A stretch of 64,000 bases of DNA from an uncultured Blautia sp. (GCA_900540785.1 UQHF01000016.1:10726-74725), one strand, 5' to 3'. Positions 35,947-45,960 are shown, numbered from the stretch's first letter. Translations and numbers: made by a program. Notes: a model not told the origin generated them from the letters alone.

Positions 35947-38205
35947 ATGAAATTATATGATACCGGCGTATATCTCGTAGACGGCGAGAAGATTGTAGAA
36001 GAATCCGCAGCTTCCCTTCCGGTTTCCAGAGAAGAAGCAGCGAAAAATACAATCGCATACGGGATTCTGGAAGCCCATAATACTTCCGGGAACATGGAAA
36101 AGCTTCAGATTAAATTTGACAAGCTGACTTCCCATGATATTACATTTGTGGGAATCATTCAGACAGCGCGCGCATCCGGACTTGAGAAATTTCCGGTTCC
36201 CTATGTACTTACAAACTGCCATAACTCTTTATGTGCAGTAGGCGGAACGATCAATGAAGATGACCACATGTTTGGTCTTACCTGTGCGAAGAAATACGGC
36301 GGTGTATACGTACCTCCTCACCAGGCTGTTATCCACCAGTTTGCAAGAGAAATGCTGGCGGCAGGCGGAAAAATGATCCTCGGTTCAGACAGCCATACAC
36401 GTTACGGCGCTCTTGGAACAATGGCAATGGGAGAGGGTGGACCGGAGCTTGTAAAACAGCTTCTTTCTCAGACATACGACATTAATATGCCGGGTGTAGT
36501 TGCCATTTACCTGAAAGGCACTCCACGTCCGGGCGTAGGTCCGCAGGACGTTGCCCTTGCAATTATCGGAAAGGTTTTTGCAAACGGATATGTAAAAAAT
36601 AAAGTGATGGAATTTGTAGGACCCGGCGTGAAAAATTTAAGTGCGGATTTCCGAATCGGCATTGACGTTATGACAACAGAGACAACCTGTCTTTCCTCTA
36701 TCTGGCAGACAGATGAAAAGATTGAAGAGTTCTATGAAATTCATGGAAGAAAAGAAGATTATAAAGAATTAAAGCCGGGAAAAGTTGCTTATTACGACGG
36801 CTGCGTGGAAATCGACCTGGAAGAGATTAAGCCTATGATCGCCATGCCGTTCCACCCGAGCAATGCATATACCATTGACGAGCTGAAAGCAAATCTGAAA
36901 GATATTCTGGCAGATGTGGAGAAAAAGGCACAGGTAAGCCTTGACGGAAAAGTTCCGTTCACACTTCAGGACAAAGTAGTAGATGGAAAGCTTTATGTAG
37001 ACCAGGGTATTATTGCCGGCTGTGCAGGCGGCGGTTTTGAAAATATCTGTGCAGCGGCTGATATATTAAAGGGCAGCAGCATTGGAGCAGACGCCTTTAC
37101 TTTAAGCGTATATCCGGCAAGTACGCCGATTTATATGGAACTTGCAAAGAACGGTGTTCTTGCAGAACTGCTCGCAACAGGCGCAGTTGTAAAAACCGCG
37201 TTCTGCGGTCCGTGCTTCGGAGCAGGAGATACGCCGGCAAATAATGCCTTCAGTATCCGCCATACAACAAGAAACTTCCCGAACCGTGAAGGTTCCAAAA
37301 TCCAGAATGGACAGATTTCTTCCGTTGCTCTTATGGACGCCCGCTCTATCGCAGCAACAGCAGCAAACAAAGGCTTCCTTACCTCCGCAGAGGAATATAC
37401 AGGAGACTACACAAACCAGAAATATTTCTTTGATAAGACAATTTACGATAACCGTGTATTTGACAGCAAGGGTGTGGCAGATCCGTCTGTTGAGATCCAG
37501 TTCGGACCGAATATCAAAGACTGGCCGAAGATGGCAGCTCTTGCAGACAACCTTGTGCTGAAAGTGGTTTCAGAAATCCACGACCCGGTAACAACAACGG
37601 ACGAGCTGATTCCTTCAGGAGAGACTTCTTCCTACCGTTCCAATCCGCTGGGACTGGCAGAATTTACTCTTTCCAGAAAAGATCCTGCATATGTGGGACG
37701 TGCAAAGGAAATCCAGAAGGCGCAGCAGGCAATCCAGGACGGAAAATGTCCGGTTGAGGCAGTGCCGGAACTGAAGGCAGTTCTTGATGTGATCCACAAA
37801 GATTTTCCGGAAGTGGGAAAAGAGAATTTAGGCGTGGGAAGTACGATTTTTGCCGTAAAACCGGGAGACGGTTCTGCCAGAGAGCAGGCTGCATCCTGCC
37901 AGAAGGTTCTCGGAGGCTGGGCAAATATTGCAAATGAATATGCCACAAAGCGTTACCGCTCCAACCTTATCAACTGGGGTATGCTGCCATTCCTGATTCC
38001 GGAAGGAGAGCTTCCGTTTAAAAACGGAGATTACCTGTTCTTCCCGGAGATCAGAAAAGCAGTGGAAGAGAAGGCAGAAGTGATTAAAGGATATGTGGCA
38101 GGAGAGGATTCTCTGAGAGAGTTTGAGGTTACTTTAGGGGAACTGACAGACGATGAGAGAGAGATTATCCTTAAGGGCTGTCTGATCAATTATAACCGCA
38201 AGTAA
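35947..38205 (+). CDS. aconitase-family hydratase (YbhJ-like)
   Basis: A 752-residue member of the aconitase superfamily. I take the ATG at 35947 with ACGGAGGAT upstream; the frame is open to 35845, but that part overlaps the promoter. Marks are [20 protein letters not shown] (substrate loop), [10 protein letters not shown], and [15 protein letters not shown], with cysteines for a 4Fe-4S cluster. The size and order resemble E. coli YbhJ, a hydratase of unknown substrate, more than citrate-cycle aconitase. No citrate-cycle gene lies nearby. The substrate is unknown. Confidence 0.85.
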   Translation: MKLYDTGVYLVDGEKIVEESAASLPVSREEAAKNTIAYGILEAHNTSGNMEKLQIKFDKLTSHDITFVGIIQTARASGLEKFPVPYVLTNCHNSLCAVGGTINEDDHMFGLTCAKKYGGVYVPPHQAVIHQFAREMLAAGGKMILGSDSHTRYGALGTMAMGEGGPELVKQLLSQTYDINMPGVVAIYLKGTPRPGVGPQDVALAIIGKVFANGYVKNKVMEFVGPGVKNLSADFRIGIDVMTTETTCLSSIWQTDEKIEEFYEIHGRKEDYKELKPGKVAYYDGCVEIDLEEIKPMIAMPFHPSNAYTIDELKANLKDILADVEKKAQVSLDGKVPFTLQDKVVDGKLYVDQGIIAGCAGGGFENICAAADILKGSSIGADAFTLSVYPASTPIYMELAKNGVLAELLATGAVVKTAFCGPCFGAGDTPANNAFSIRHTTRNFPNREGSKIQNGQISSVALMDARSIAATAANKGFLTSAEEYTGDYTNQKYFFDKTIYDNRVFDSKGVADPSVEIQFGPNIKDWPKMAALADNLVLKVVSEIHDPVTTTDELIPSGETSSYRSNPLGLAEFTLSRKDPAYVGRAKEIQKAQQAIQDGKCPVEAVPELKAVLDVIHKDFPEVGKENLGVGSTIFAVKPGDGSAREQAASCQKVLGGWANIANEYATKRYRSNLINWGMLPFLIPEGELPFKNGDYLFFPEIRKAVEEKAEVIKGYVAGEDSLREFEVTLGELTDDEREIILKGCLINYNRK

Positions 38206-38272
38206 GACGGAAATATGTAAGCAAAAATATGGCAGAGAAGCTGTCTGTCACACGGAGACGGGAGGTTTTGCG

Positions 38273-39514
38273 GTGCAGAAGGAAAAAAGAATTGAAGAAT
38301 TTGAAAAGTCTGCTTTCGGTCTGTTTATACACTGGGGATTGTATTCGCAGCTCGGTAAGGGCGAATGGATCATGAATCTCGGAAAGATTCCGAAAGAGGA
38401 ATACGAAAAGCTGAAGGATACATTTACAGCAGAGCATTTCGATGCCTGTAAGATTGCCCGTCTGGCAAAACTGTCCGGCATGAAATATGCAGTACTGACA
38501 ACGAGACATCACGAAGGATTTTCCCTGTATGATGTGAAAGGACTGAATACTTATGATTCGCTGCACAGTCCGGCAAAAAGGGATCTCGTGCGTGAATTTA
38601 CAGATGCATGCAGGGCAGAAGGTATCAAACCATTTTTTTACCACACAACATTGGACTGGTGGGATGAGCGTTTTGAAAAAGACTTTGACGCTTATCTGGA
38701 CTATCTGAGAAAATCTGTAGAAATCCTCTGTACGCAATACGGAGAGATTGGCGGTTTCTGGTTTGACGGCAACTGGAGCAAACCAGATGCAGACTGGAAA
38801 CTGGACGAGTTATACGGAATGATCCGAAGGCTGCAGCCAGATGCAATGATCATTAATAATACAGGTCTGAATGCCAGAGGGGAAACCGGGCATCCGGAAA
38901 TTGACAGTGTGACGTTTGAACAGGGACTTCCTGAGATAATGGACAGAAGTGGAATGAAGAAGTATGTTTCCGGAGAAATGTGTTATACGATCAATGATCA
39001 CTGGGGATATGGAAAGAATGACTTCCACTATAAAAGTCCGGCAGAGCTGATAGAAACTCTTTGTAAATGCCGGAAAGTCGGAGCAAACCTTTTGCTGAAC
39101 ATAGGACCTGACGGTGATGGCGGAATTCCGGTCATTATGGAAGAAATACTGAAACTGGTAGGACAGTGGCTGGAAGTGTTCGGAGAAAGCATTTATGATA
39201 CAAAACCGGATCATATTGCAGGAGAAGGGGAAGACTTCGGACTTCTGGGACCAGACGGAGAGAGGTATCTGTTTTTCTTTAACCTTCCTGTAGTGGGAAA
39301 TGAAAATGTGACGGTGGAGAACGGTTCTGTGCTGCCACGGATTTTTACAGGGATTTATGAAGCTGTGCATAATGTGCAGTGGCTGGATAATGGTGAAAAG
39401 CTGCGCTTTATGCAAGATGAAAAAACAGGTGTTTTGACAGTAAATGCTACTGGCTATCCTTATGGAGATGACTATGTGGTACGTGTGGCAAAAGTGAATA
39501 AAGAAAGCGAATAA
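38273..39514 (+). CDS. GH29 alpha-L-fucosidase
   Basis: A 413-residue enzyme of glycoside hydrolase family 29, starting at GTG with GGGAGG upstream. GLFIHWGLYSQLGKGEWIM, then LTTRHHEGFSLYD (the His-His substrate loop), and the predicted nucleophile Asp165 in GFWFDGNWSK. The C-terminal part is a short beta domain. There is no signal peptide. It removes alpha-linked fucose from imported glycans and fits the mannoside locus, since N-glycans carry core or antenna fucose. It has a strong terminator. Confidence 0.92.
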   Translation: MQKEKRIEEFEKSAFGLFIHWGLYSQLGKGEWIMNLGKIPKEEYEKLKDTFTAEHFDACKIARLAKLSGMKYAVLTTRHHEGFSLYDVKGLNTYDSLHSPAKRDLVREFTDACRAEGIKPFFYHTTLDWWDERFEKDFDAYLDYLRKSVEILCTQYGEIGGFWFDGNWSKPDADWKLDELYGMIRRLQPDAMIINNTGLNARGETGHPEIDSVTFEQGLPEIMDRSGMKKYVSGEMCYTINDHWGYGKNDFHYKSPAELIETLCKCRKVGANLLLNIGPDGDGGIPVIMEEILKLVGQWLEVFGESIYDTKPDHIAGEGEDFGLLGPDGERYLFFFNLPVVGNENVTVENGSVLPRIFTGIYEAVHNVQWLDNGEKLRFMQDEKTGVLTVNATGYPYGDDYVVRVAKVNKESE

Positions 39515-39516
39515 GG

Positions 39517-39561
39517 AAATCGCTGTGTTGCGGATATTGATCGGAACACAGCGATTTTTTT
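39517..39561 (+). terminator. terminator after the fucosidase gene
   Basis: AAATCGCTGTGTT (39517-39529) and AACACAGCGATTT (39545-39557) form a 13-base perfect stem with a T run after it. Confidence 0.9.
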
Positions 39562-40673
39562 CGACAATTCAGCAGAGAACCCTCATATACTCCTGGAAAA
39601 TTACATTAAAAAGTCTGAATTTTTATAAAAACATAAATAAATAACACAATAAATAAAATTAATTAAGATTATAAAAGAAAAATTATGAAAAAATATCAAA
39701 AAAGTATTGACAAAATAGATGGGTGGTGGTATTATAATCCCATCAAAAGAAAAAACAAACCAAAGCACAAAAGATATAAAATATCAGAAAGGGTTTGGTG
39801 ATTCCAGTGGGAAGGTAGAATTTCATTCATCAATATGAAAGTGACAGGAATCGTATTTCCTGCAAGAAAGACCTGGTACAGTGAAAATGATATATAGAGT
39901 TTTTAATATAAGATGAATGTTTTTATTTTATATCAAAAAACAATAAGTACAGGTATTATAGTAGCGATTCTTCATATTGAATAATGTCACAAAACTGATA
40001 TAAAGGTTTTGAAATTTGTGTAAAGAAACATTTTTCGAAAGAGTATAACCATTATCTTAGAAAATCGTCTGGAAGAAGAGTTCCGGAGAATTTCGAAAAT
40101 AGATAAGGAGGATATTCTGAAATCCATATAAGTAATATAATTTACTATATGAATTGAAACTTTGCATCAGCAGTTGTCTTTTACGAAGATAACTTATAAA
40201 AGAAATACGTTGGAACTTTTTCCCATACTTTTATTAAATATATAAAGATAAGGTTCATAAAAAATATTTTACCGTAAACTTATTTGCCAGGAATAAAAGC
40301 GCACACAAATTAAGCAGATTCGGATTTAAGAATTTAAGTTCGAAGGTGTTTAAACAAACAGGAAAAAGTGTAACCATGATTTCTTCATGAAACAAAATAA
40401 ATTATAATCCGTGAAATTATAATTTAAAAGCTATAGAACTTTCTAAATAAATCGAGTGATATAAAATCATATCGTTTATGAGCAGGAAATAAAGAGACAG
40501 ATATGTACGTATAGATGAAAAGTAAATAAAGAAAACGATACATATAAACAGAGAATGATAAAATAAGAAAGAGTAAGAGGACGAAAAATTGAATAACGAA
40601 GAACATTAAGGCGGTCATCATTTTCAGAAACCTGTTGAAGAAAAAGAAAGTGATGACCGTCTTATGATGTCTA
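39562..40673 (+). other. about 1.1 kb AT-rich non-coding region, possible long RNA or decayed locus
   Basis: No frame here looks coding. The few ORFs of 60-70 codons are AT-driven and lack ribosome sites. Hairpin-forming pairs recur: CAGGAA/TTCCTG (near 39852-39870), TTTCAT/ATGAAA (near 39826-39845), CATATAAGTAA/TTTACTATATG (near 40120-40150), GTTGTCTT/AAGATAAC (near 40176-40196), AAATTATAAT/ATTATAATTT (40399-40408 with 40416-40425) and GCGGTCATCA/TGATGACCGT (40611-40620 with 40651-40660). A frame ending at about 40131 encodes RLEEEFRRISKIDKEDIL, perhaps a fragment of a lost regulator. This is either a structured transcript or the wreck of one. Confidence 0.45.
39707..39738 (+). promoter_or_regulatory. 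strong promoter with no gene behind it
   Basis: TTGACA (39707-39712) with TATTAT at 17 bases (39730-39735); the overlapping TATAAT at 39733-39738 is 20 bases away. A transcript would begin near 39745 and run into about 900 bases without a convincing reading frame. Confidence 0.65.
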
Positions 40674-40702
40674 TTGCCAGAAGTGCAGGATTAAGGTATA
40701 CT
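40674..40702 (+). promoter_or_regulatory. promoter of the pseudouridine synthase gene
   Basis: TTGCCA (40674-40679) and TATACT (40697-40702) with a 17-base spacer. The transcript would begin about 40709, leaving a very short leader that holds only AAGGAGA and the T run before the ATG. Confidence 0.7.
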
Positions 40703-40724
40703 CTCCTGAAAAGGAGATTTTTTT

Positions 40725-41447
40725 ATGCAGAAAAGAATAGAGGATATGATTATATTTGAGGACAGAGAGCTCCTGGTGTGCCATAAGCCGGCGGGACTTG
40801 CTGTTCAGAATGCCAGAATCGGAACAATGGATATGGAAAGCATGGTAAAAAATTATCTTGCTTCGAATCAGCCGGAAAAAATTCCCTATGGCGCGGTAGT
40901 GCATCGCCTTGATCAGCCGGTGGAAGGGATTCTTGTGTTTGCAAAGACGCCAAAGGCGGCAAAAGAATTAAGCGCTCAGATAAGCAGTGGAAAAATGAAA
41001 AAGGAATATCTGGCAGTGACATACAAAAAAGTGGAACATACAGAGGGGATTCTGGAAGATTATCTGAAAAAAGACGGAAGAAGTAATACCTCTTCTGTGG
41101 TGAAAAACGGGACTCCAGGTGGAAAAAAAGCCCGGCTTCAGTACCGTCTTGTGGATAAATGCAGCGATGAAAACGGAAAAGAAAAATTTCTTGTACGTAT
41201 TTTACTGGATACCGGCAGGCATCATCAGATACGTGTACAGATGGCACATGCAGGAATGCCTCTTGCAGGAGACAGAAAATATGGAGATGGAGAAAACGGA
41301 GGAAGGTTTCCCGGACTTTGTTCCGCAGCGCTTACTTTTACAGCGCCTTCTTCCAAAAAGGAGATGCGCTTTCAGGTAAAACCGGAGGGAGAAGTTTTTC
41401 AGGGCTTTAAAGAAGCTTCATTTACGGAAAGTTCTTTCCTGGAATAA
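40725..41447 (+). CDS. RluA-family pseudouridine synthase
   Basis: A 240-residue protein of the RluA family. The catalytic Asp63 lies in VVHRLDQPVEGILVFAKT, preceded by the LLVCHKPAGLAVQ strand. The TGRHHQIRVQMAHAGMPLAGD segment is the conserved RNA-binding end. There is no S4 domain, so it is close to RluA/RluC-like short enzymes. It converts uridine to pseudouridine in rRNA or tRNA; the position cannot be told. Near-canonical AAGGAGA and a short leader suggest efficient translation. Confidence 0.9.
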   Translation: MQKRIEDMIIFEDRELLVCHKPAGLAVQNARIGTMDMESMVKNYLASNQPEKIPYGAVVHRLDQPVEGILVFAKTPKAAKELSAQISSGKMKKEYLAVTYKKVEHTEGILEDYLKKDGRSNTSSVVKNGTPGGKKARLQYRLVDKCSDENGKEKFLVRILLDTGRHHQIRVQMAHAGMPLAGDRKYGDGENGGRFPGLCSAALTFTAPSSKKEMRFQVKPEGEVFQGFKEASFTESSFLE

Positions 41448-41546
41448 TTTTTGAAGAAATTGCCATACTAACAAAAAGATGTCGGGTCAAAAAATATTAG
41501 TAGAAACTTAGTATTCGTTATACCAGGCATCACAAAAAGGAAAAGT

Positions 41547-42590
41547 ATGGTGAGTTCTGTGAATGTAGAATGGAAAAGAAAACTGACAATAACAGGGATT
41601 ATAGCAGGGGTGTATGTGGGATACCGCTTTTTTCTGCCTGCTGTAATCCCTTTTGTGACTGCGGTTTTTCTGGCAGGGTGGCTTTACCCGGCGGCTGTCT
41701 GTGTGGAGAAAAAAACAGGGATTAAGAGGGGAATTGCGGGAACGGTTCTTCTCACTGCTGTGTTTGCGGCGTTGGGTATACTTGTTTACTGGGGAATTAT
41801 GGGAATTATGGGACAGCTTCAGGCGGCCGTGGCAAATATTCCCCTGCTTTTGGAAATGGGAGAGAGAATGCTTGATTCCTGTTGTGGATTTCTGGAAGAA
41901 ATCACAGGATACAGCGGGGCGGAAACGAAAAAATATTTGGTGGAGCAAAGTGCCAATGTAATGGAAGTGTTTCTTTCTGCGCTGACTCCGGAAAATGTGG
42001 GGAAGATTGTGGGAATGGCAAAGCACGTGATCCTTTTTATTTCCGGGCTTGTTGTGACTTATATTTCCACTTCTTTTATTATGGGAGATATGGAAAATAT
42101 ACAGAAAAAAATCAGAGAATATTCCTGGCTTGCCGGAATCAGAAGAGCATTTCGAAGGCTGAAAGAGACGACAGCCGTTTATTTTAAGGCGCAGATTCTT
42201 ATTATGGCAATCATTGCCTTTGTTTGTGCTGCAGGTTTCTGGCTTATGAAAAGTCCGTATTTTCTTATATTCGGCATTGCTCTTGGAATACTTGACGCCA
42301 TTCCCCTTATAGGAACAGGTACGATTCTCTATCCAGCCGCCCTTATTTTTCTTATAAAAGGAGAGGCGGGGATTGCCGCAGGGTGTGTGATTCTTGATCT
42401 TATCACAAGTTTTTTGCGAGAGGTACTGGAAGCAAGGCTTCTTGGAGGAAGGCTTGGTGTTTCGCCGCTTGTGATTCTGGGCTGCGTCTATATTGGCGTT
42501 CTGATTTTCGGAGGTGCAGGCGTGATCCTGGGACCTCTTGCATTTTCCACAGCATATGAGCTGGGGAAAGAGTGGGATGTGTGGGATTAA
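41547..42590 (+). CDS. AI-2E family transporter-like membrane protein
   Basis: A 347-residue protein with about seven or eight membrane helices. The C-terminal block GILDAIPLIGTGTILYPAAL and then LGVSPLVILGCVYIGVLIFG is characteristic of the AI-2E/PerM/YtvI superfamily. Some members export signals or ions (Na+/H+ antiport is known for a few), but most have no proven substrate. A long extracytoplasmic segment (about 80-145) has two cysteines next to each other. AAAGGAAAA precedes the ATG. No partner gene is near. Confidence 0.85.
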   Translation: MVSSVNVEWKRKLTITGIIAGVYVGYRFFLPAVIPFVTAVFLAGWLYPAAVCVEKKTGIKRGIAGTVLLTAVFAALGILVYWGIMGIMGQLQAAVANIPLLLEMGERMLDSCCGFLEEITGYSGAETKKYLVEQSANVMEVFLSALTPENVGKIVGMAKHVILFISGLVVTYISTSFIMGDMENIQKKIREYSWLAGIRRAFRRLKETTAVYFKAQILIMAIIAFVCAAGFWLMKSPYFLIFGIALGILDAIPLIGTGTILYPAALIFLIKGEAGIAAGCVILDLITSFLREVLEARLLGGRLGVSPLVILGCVYIGVLIFGGAGVILGPLAFSTAYELGKEWDVWD

Positions 42591-42661
42591 ATTTTTGAAG
42601 ACTGCTTTAAATAAAGAAGTATCGGCAATTTGCCGGAAATTGTGAAAAAAGTATTAAAACT

Positions 42662-42690
42662 ATAGACGGCAGAAGGAAAAAGTGTATAAT
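42662..42690 (+). promoter_or_regulatory. possible promoter of the orphan binding protein
   Basis: TATAAT at 42685-42690 in the context AGTGTATAATG. The -35 (ATAGAC) is poor. It lies 57 bases before the start. Confidence 0.4.
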
Positions 42691-42747
42691 GAAAAAAATA
42701 ACAAAAGAAACTGTTAAATCTATGTAAAGCAGAAGAGGAGAATGAAG

Positions 42748-43821
42748 ATGAAGAAGGCGGCGGTTGCCTCTATAATTACTTTGGCGGCAGTAGCAGTTGC
42801 AGGGATTATTCCCGGAAAAACCAACAGAATCGCAGCATCTCCCGAAGAGAATACAGGAGAAGAGGTAGCGGAAGAGAAAGTAGAAGACCCCCTGCTTCCG
42901 GAAATTGATACTTCCGTGAAGGTTGAGGCAGGCTCCAGAATTGCTGTTGTAAGCAAAAATACAGAAGGGCAGTTCTGGGACAAAGTGCAGGCGGGTATGG
43001 AAGACGCGGTAAAAGCGGTAAACGAAGCGTATGGTTTTTCAAAAGAAGATGCAGTAACTATGACATTTGAAGGACCTGATGATGAGCGGGAGGTAGAAAC
43101 TCAGATCAATACACTGGACGCGGTAATTGCAGAGAATCCTTCTGTGCTTTGTCTTTCTGCCGGAGATATGGAATCCTGTCAGGCGCAGCTTGAGACAGCG
43201 ACAGAAAACGGAATTCCGGTGGTAGTGTTTGATTCCAATGTGGCAGACACAGAGCTTGTAGGCGCATTTCGAAGCACAGACAATGAAAAGGCAGGAGAGA
43301 TGGCAGCGGAAAAGCTTTCAGAAGCCTTAAATGGAAGTGGTAAGATTGCCGTATTTTCCGCTCAGGAAAAAACAGCCAGCATTCAGGACAGGATCAGCGG
43401 TTTCCAGAGGAAAATTGCAGAGTCTGATGGAATTGAAGTGGCAGAGATCATATATCAGGACGGCGTAGAAGATATGGAAGCAGCCATGAAAGAAGCACTT
43501 GAAAAACATCCGGATCTGGCAGGTGTTTACTGTACAAATGCTGATATATCAGAGATGTATCTGGGACTGAAAAAACCGGAAGATTCCAATATTGTAATGA
43601 TAGGAACAGATGCTACAGATAAACAGCAGAAAGCAGTAAAAGACGGAGCAGAGCTTGGAATCGTTTCTCAGGACCCTTATGCAATGGGATATATTACCAT
43701 TCTTACAGCTCTTGACCTGACAAAAGAAGGTGTAAATGTGGAAAAGAACAGCCTTCTTGAGCCTCAGTGGATTGACAGTACAAATATGGAAAATCCTGCA
43801 TACAGCAATTACATATATTGA
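42748..43821 (+). CDS. orphan periplasmic-binding-protein-like sugar receptor
   Basis: A 357-residue protein of the RbsB/LacI-like type 1 fold: RIAVVSKNTEGQFWDKVQAG begins the N-lobe, and VYCTNADISEMYLGL and VMIGTDATDKQQKAVKDG the C-lobe. The N-terminal helix KKAAVASIITLAAVAVAGII has no lipobox Cys, and an acidic linker of about 40 residues follows. It may thus be anchored by an uncut helix. No permease, ATPase or kinase is next to it. It has its own terminator, so it is a single gene. I choose the second ATG because GAGGAG lies about nine bases before it. Confidence 0.8.
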   Translation: MKKAAVASIITLAAVAVAGIIPGKTNRIAASPEENTGEEVAEEKVEDPLLPEIDTSVKVEAGSRIAVVSKNTEGQFWDKVQAGMEDAVKAVNEAYGFSKEDAVTMTFEGPDDEREVETQINTLDAVIAENPSVLCLSAGDMESCQAQLETATENGIPVVVFDSNVADTELVGAFRSTDNEKAGEMAAEKLSEALNGSGKIAVFSAQEKTASIQDRISGFQRKIAESDGIEVAEIIYQDGVEDMEAAMKEALEKHPDLAGVYCTNADISEMYLGLKKPEDSNIVMIGTDATDKQQKAVKDGAELGIVSQDPYAMGYITILTALDLTKEGVNVEKNSLLEPQWIDSTNMENPAYSNYIY

Positions 43822-43856
43822 CAGAGATATACTGACAGGCAGAGGGAATACGAAAG

Positions 43857-43884
43857 AAAAGACCGGGCAGCAGTCCGGTCTTTT
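43857..43884 (+). terminator. terminator after the orphan binding protein
   Basis: AAAAGACCGG (43857-43866) and CCGGTCTTTT (43875-43884) with a short loop; T run included in the stem end. Confidence 0.9.
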
Positions 43885-43969
43885 GCTTACTTGTAGTGTT
43901 CTGTAATTTCGCTTCTTAGCTGTAAACGAGTGAGCAGTAACAATTTTCAGTGTAAAAATGCGTGATATG

Positions 43970-43998
43970 TTGTAATTATCCTGGCAATATGTTAGAAT
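43970..43998 (+). promoter_or_regulatory. promoter of the ATP synthase operon
   Basis: TTGTAA (43970-43975) and TAGAAT (43993-43998), 17-base spacer, with an extended TG before the -10, 43 bases upstream of the first gene. Confidence 0.65.
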
Positions 43999-44040
43999 TT
44001 GACTATGTAACAAGCCTGTTGTGTGAAAGAGAGGGGAAAG

Positions 44041-44310
44041 ATGAAACGGGGAGCAGAAATCTGGAAAAATATAGCTATGCTGAGTCAGTTCAGTCTTTCG
44101 TTTATTACCCCTCTGCTTCTTTGCCTTGCAGGCTGCTGGTGGTTGGCTGCAAAAGCCGGAGTTGGAGGCTGGGTGTATATTCCAGGCTTTTTCTTTGGAA
44201 TGGGCGGCTCTGCAACAGTTGCGTATAAGTTTTATTTAAGCACTGTGAAACACCAGAAAAAAGAAGAAAAAAAGAAAAAACAGAAAGTATCCTTTAACCG
44301 GCATATCTGA
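44041..44310 (+). CDS. AtpZ/AtpI-type small membrane protein
   Basis: An 89-residue protein at the head of the ATP synthase operon. I use the ATG at 44041 with AGGGGAAAG upstream; the frame opens at a GTG at 44023. Two membrane helices (about 17-35 and 43-65) are joined by a short loop and followed by a Lys-rich tail. This is the layout of AtpZ/AtpI proteins, which help assemble the c-ring or move Mg2+ and Ca2+. AtpI and AtpZ cannot be told apart firmly here. Confidence 0.75.
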   Translation: MKRGAEIWKNIAMLSQFSLSFITPLLLCLAGCWWLAAKAGVGGWVYIPGFFFGMGGSATVAYKFYLSTVKHQKKEEKKKKQKVSFNRHI

Positions 44311-44338
44311 AGCCGGAGAAGGACAGAAAGGAAGTATT

Positions 44339-44758
44339 ATGAGCAGTATGTTCCATGATATTCAGCCGGCTGTAAAGAAAGAGACAAAAAGAGTGGCAGG
44401 GATTACAGCAGCAGGTACGGTGGTAATGTGGGTCGTATTTTTTGCACTTCACATGGGAATGCCGGAAAAGGTTCCTTTTGATTATACGGTAATACTTGGA
44501 GGAATCTGTGGAAGCCTTGTAGCAGTGCTGAATTTTTTTCTCATGGGTCTTACCGTACAGAAGGTTGCTGCATCAGAGGATGAGGCGGCTGCCAGAATGC
44601 GCATGAAGGCAAGCTACTCCCAGAGAATGCTGATTCAGATGCTCTGGGTGGTGATTGCGATCGTAGCCCCCTGTTTTCAGTTTGTGGCAGGTATTCTTCC
44701 TCTTTTATTCCCTGGAACAGGCATTAAGATTATGGGAATTGTTGGAAGAAAAAAATAG
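44339..44758 (+). CDS. ATP synthase subunit I-like protein
   Basis: A 139-residue membrane protein with four predicted helices (about 20-42, 50-72, 96-114 and 115-130). It is longer than AtpI of E. coli but matches the variable 'subunit I' family found in front of clostridial atp operons: VTVQKVAASEDE-like charged loop and a final PGTGIKI segment. It lies between the AtpZ-like gene and atpB. AGGACAGAAAGG is upstream. Likely an assembly factor. Confidence 0.7.
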   Translation: MSSMFHDIQPAVKKETKRVAGITAAGTVVMWVVFFALHMGMPEKVPFDYTVILGGICGSLVAVLNFFLMGLTVQKVAASEDEAAARMRMKASYSQRMLIQMLWVVIAIVAPCFQFVAGILPLLFPGTGIKIMGIVGRKK

Positions 44759-44811
44759 TGTATTTCAGGAAATATGAGAAAAAATAAATCAAAGATGGGA
44801 GGTGGAAACAT

Positions 44812-45570
44812 ATGGAACTAGATGTTACCGGTGCGAAAATACTCTGGGAGCTGCCTCTTGAACTTCCTGTTCTTGGAAAGCTCCGCATTAGTGAGACAAT
44901 GGTGGTGAGCTGGATCGTCATGATCCTGATAACAGGTTTCTGTATCTGGCTGACTCACGATCTGAAGGAAGAAAATATTTCCAAAAGACAGGCTCTGGCA
45001 GAATTTATTGTAGAGAAGGCGAACAACTTTGTTGTGGGAAATATGGGAGAAAAATTCAGTTATCTCATTCCTTTTATCGCAGCTCTTTTTGCTACCAGTG
45101 TTGTATCGAATTTGATCAGTCTTATTGGTCTTCGAAGCCCGACAGCAGACCTTTCAACAGAAGCTGCCTGGGCAGTTGTAGTCTTCATTATGATTACAGC
45201 GCAGAAGATCCAGACAAACGGATTCGGCGGCTATCTGAAGGGATTTACCACACCGATCGCCATTATGACGCCATTTAATATTCTGTCGGAACTGGCAACG
45301 CCTGTAAGTATGGCATGCCGTCACTTTGGAAATATTTTATCAGGCGTAGTTATCAACGGACTGATCTACGGAGCTCTGGCAGTAGCAAGCTCTGCAGTCC
45401 TTGGTATTCTTCCGGGAGTCCTGGGAGACGTTTTATCAAAAATCCCCATTCTTGATGTGGGTATACCGGCAGTCCTGTCTGTTTATTTTGACTGGTTTTC
45501 CGGTGTAATGCAGGCGTTTATCTTCTGTATGCTTACGGTTATGTATATTGCAAATGCAGCGGAGGAATAA
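44812..45570 (+). CDS. atpB: F1Fo ATP synthase subunit a
   Basis: A 252-residue membrane protein with five to six helices. The essential arginine that faces the c-ring carboxylate is Arg170 in ACRHFGNILSG, followed by the end helix WFSGVMQAFIFCMLTVMYI. It forms the two half-channels for the coupling ion. The ribosome site is GGAGGTG. Operon order a-c-b-delta-alpha-gamma-beta-epsilon is complete and standard. Confidence 0.95.
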   Translation: MELDVTGAKILWELPLELPVLGKLRISETMVVSWIVMILITGFCIWLTHDLKEENISKRQALAEFIVEKANNFVVGNMGEKFSYLIPFIAALFATSVVSNLISLIGLRSPTADLSTEAAWAVVVFIMITAQKIQTNGFGGYLKGFTTPIAIMTPFNILSELATPVSMACRHFGNILSGVVINGLIYGALAVASSAVLGILPGVLGDVLSKIPILDVGIPAVLSVYFDWFSGVMQAFIFCMLTVMYIANAAEE

Positions 45571-45597
45571 ACGGATTCCAGAAGAAAGATTTATTAA

Positions 45598-45909
<312 letters not shown>

Positions 45910-45960
45910 TAAATTGTTCTGAGGGAACAGAAGGACCGGCAGGAACAGGAGGTTACAGGA

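Noticed and set aside
39836..39898. A 20-codon frame that begins MKVTGIVFPARKTWY
   Set aside because: No ribosome site nearby, and the start codon lies inside a hairpin arm. It could be real, but the evidence is too thin.
40424..40621. A 65-codon hydrophobic frame on the minus strand in the empty region, which could look like a type I toxin
   Set aside because: It arises from A-rich sequence read backwards (mostly Phe, Leu, Tyr), has no ribosome site, and lies on an inverted repeat at its start.
40702..40717. A TCTCCT-GAAA-AGGAGA hairpin that would hide the ribosome site of the pseudouridine synthase gene
   Set aside because: The promoter at 40674-40702 puts the transcript start inside the hairpin, so the 5' arm is not in the RNA.
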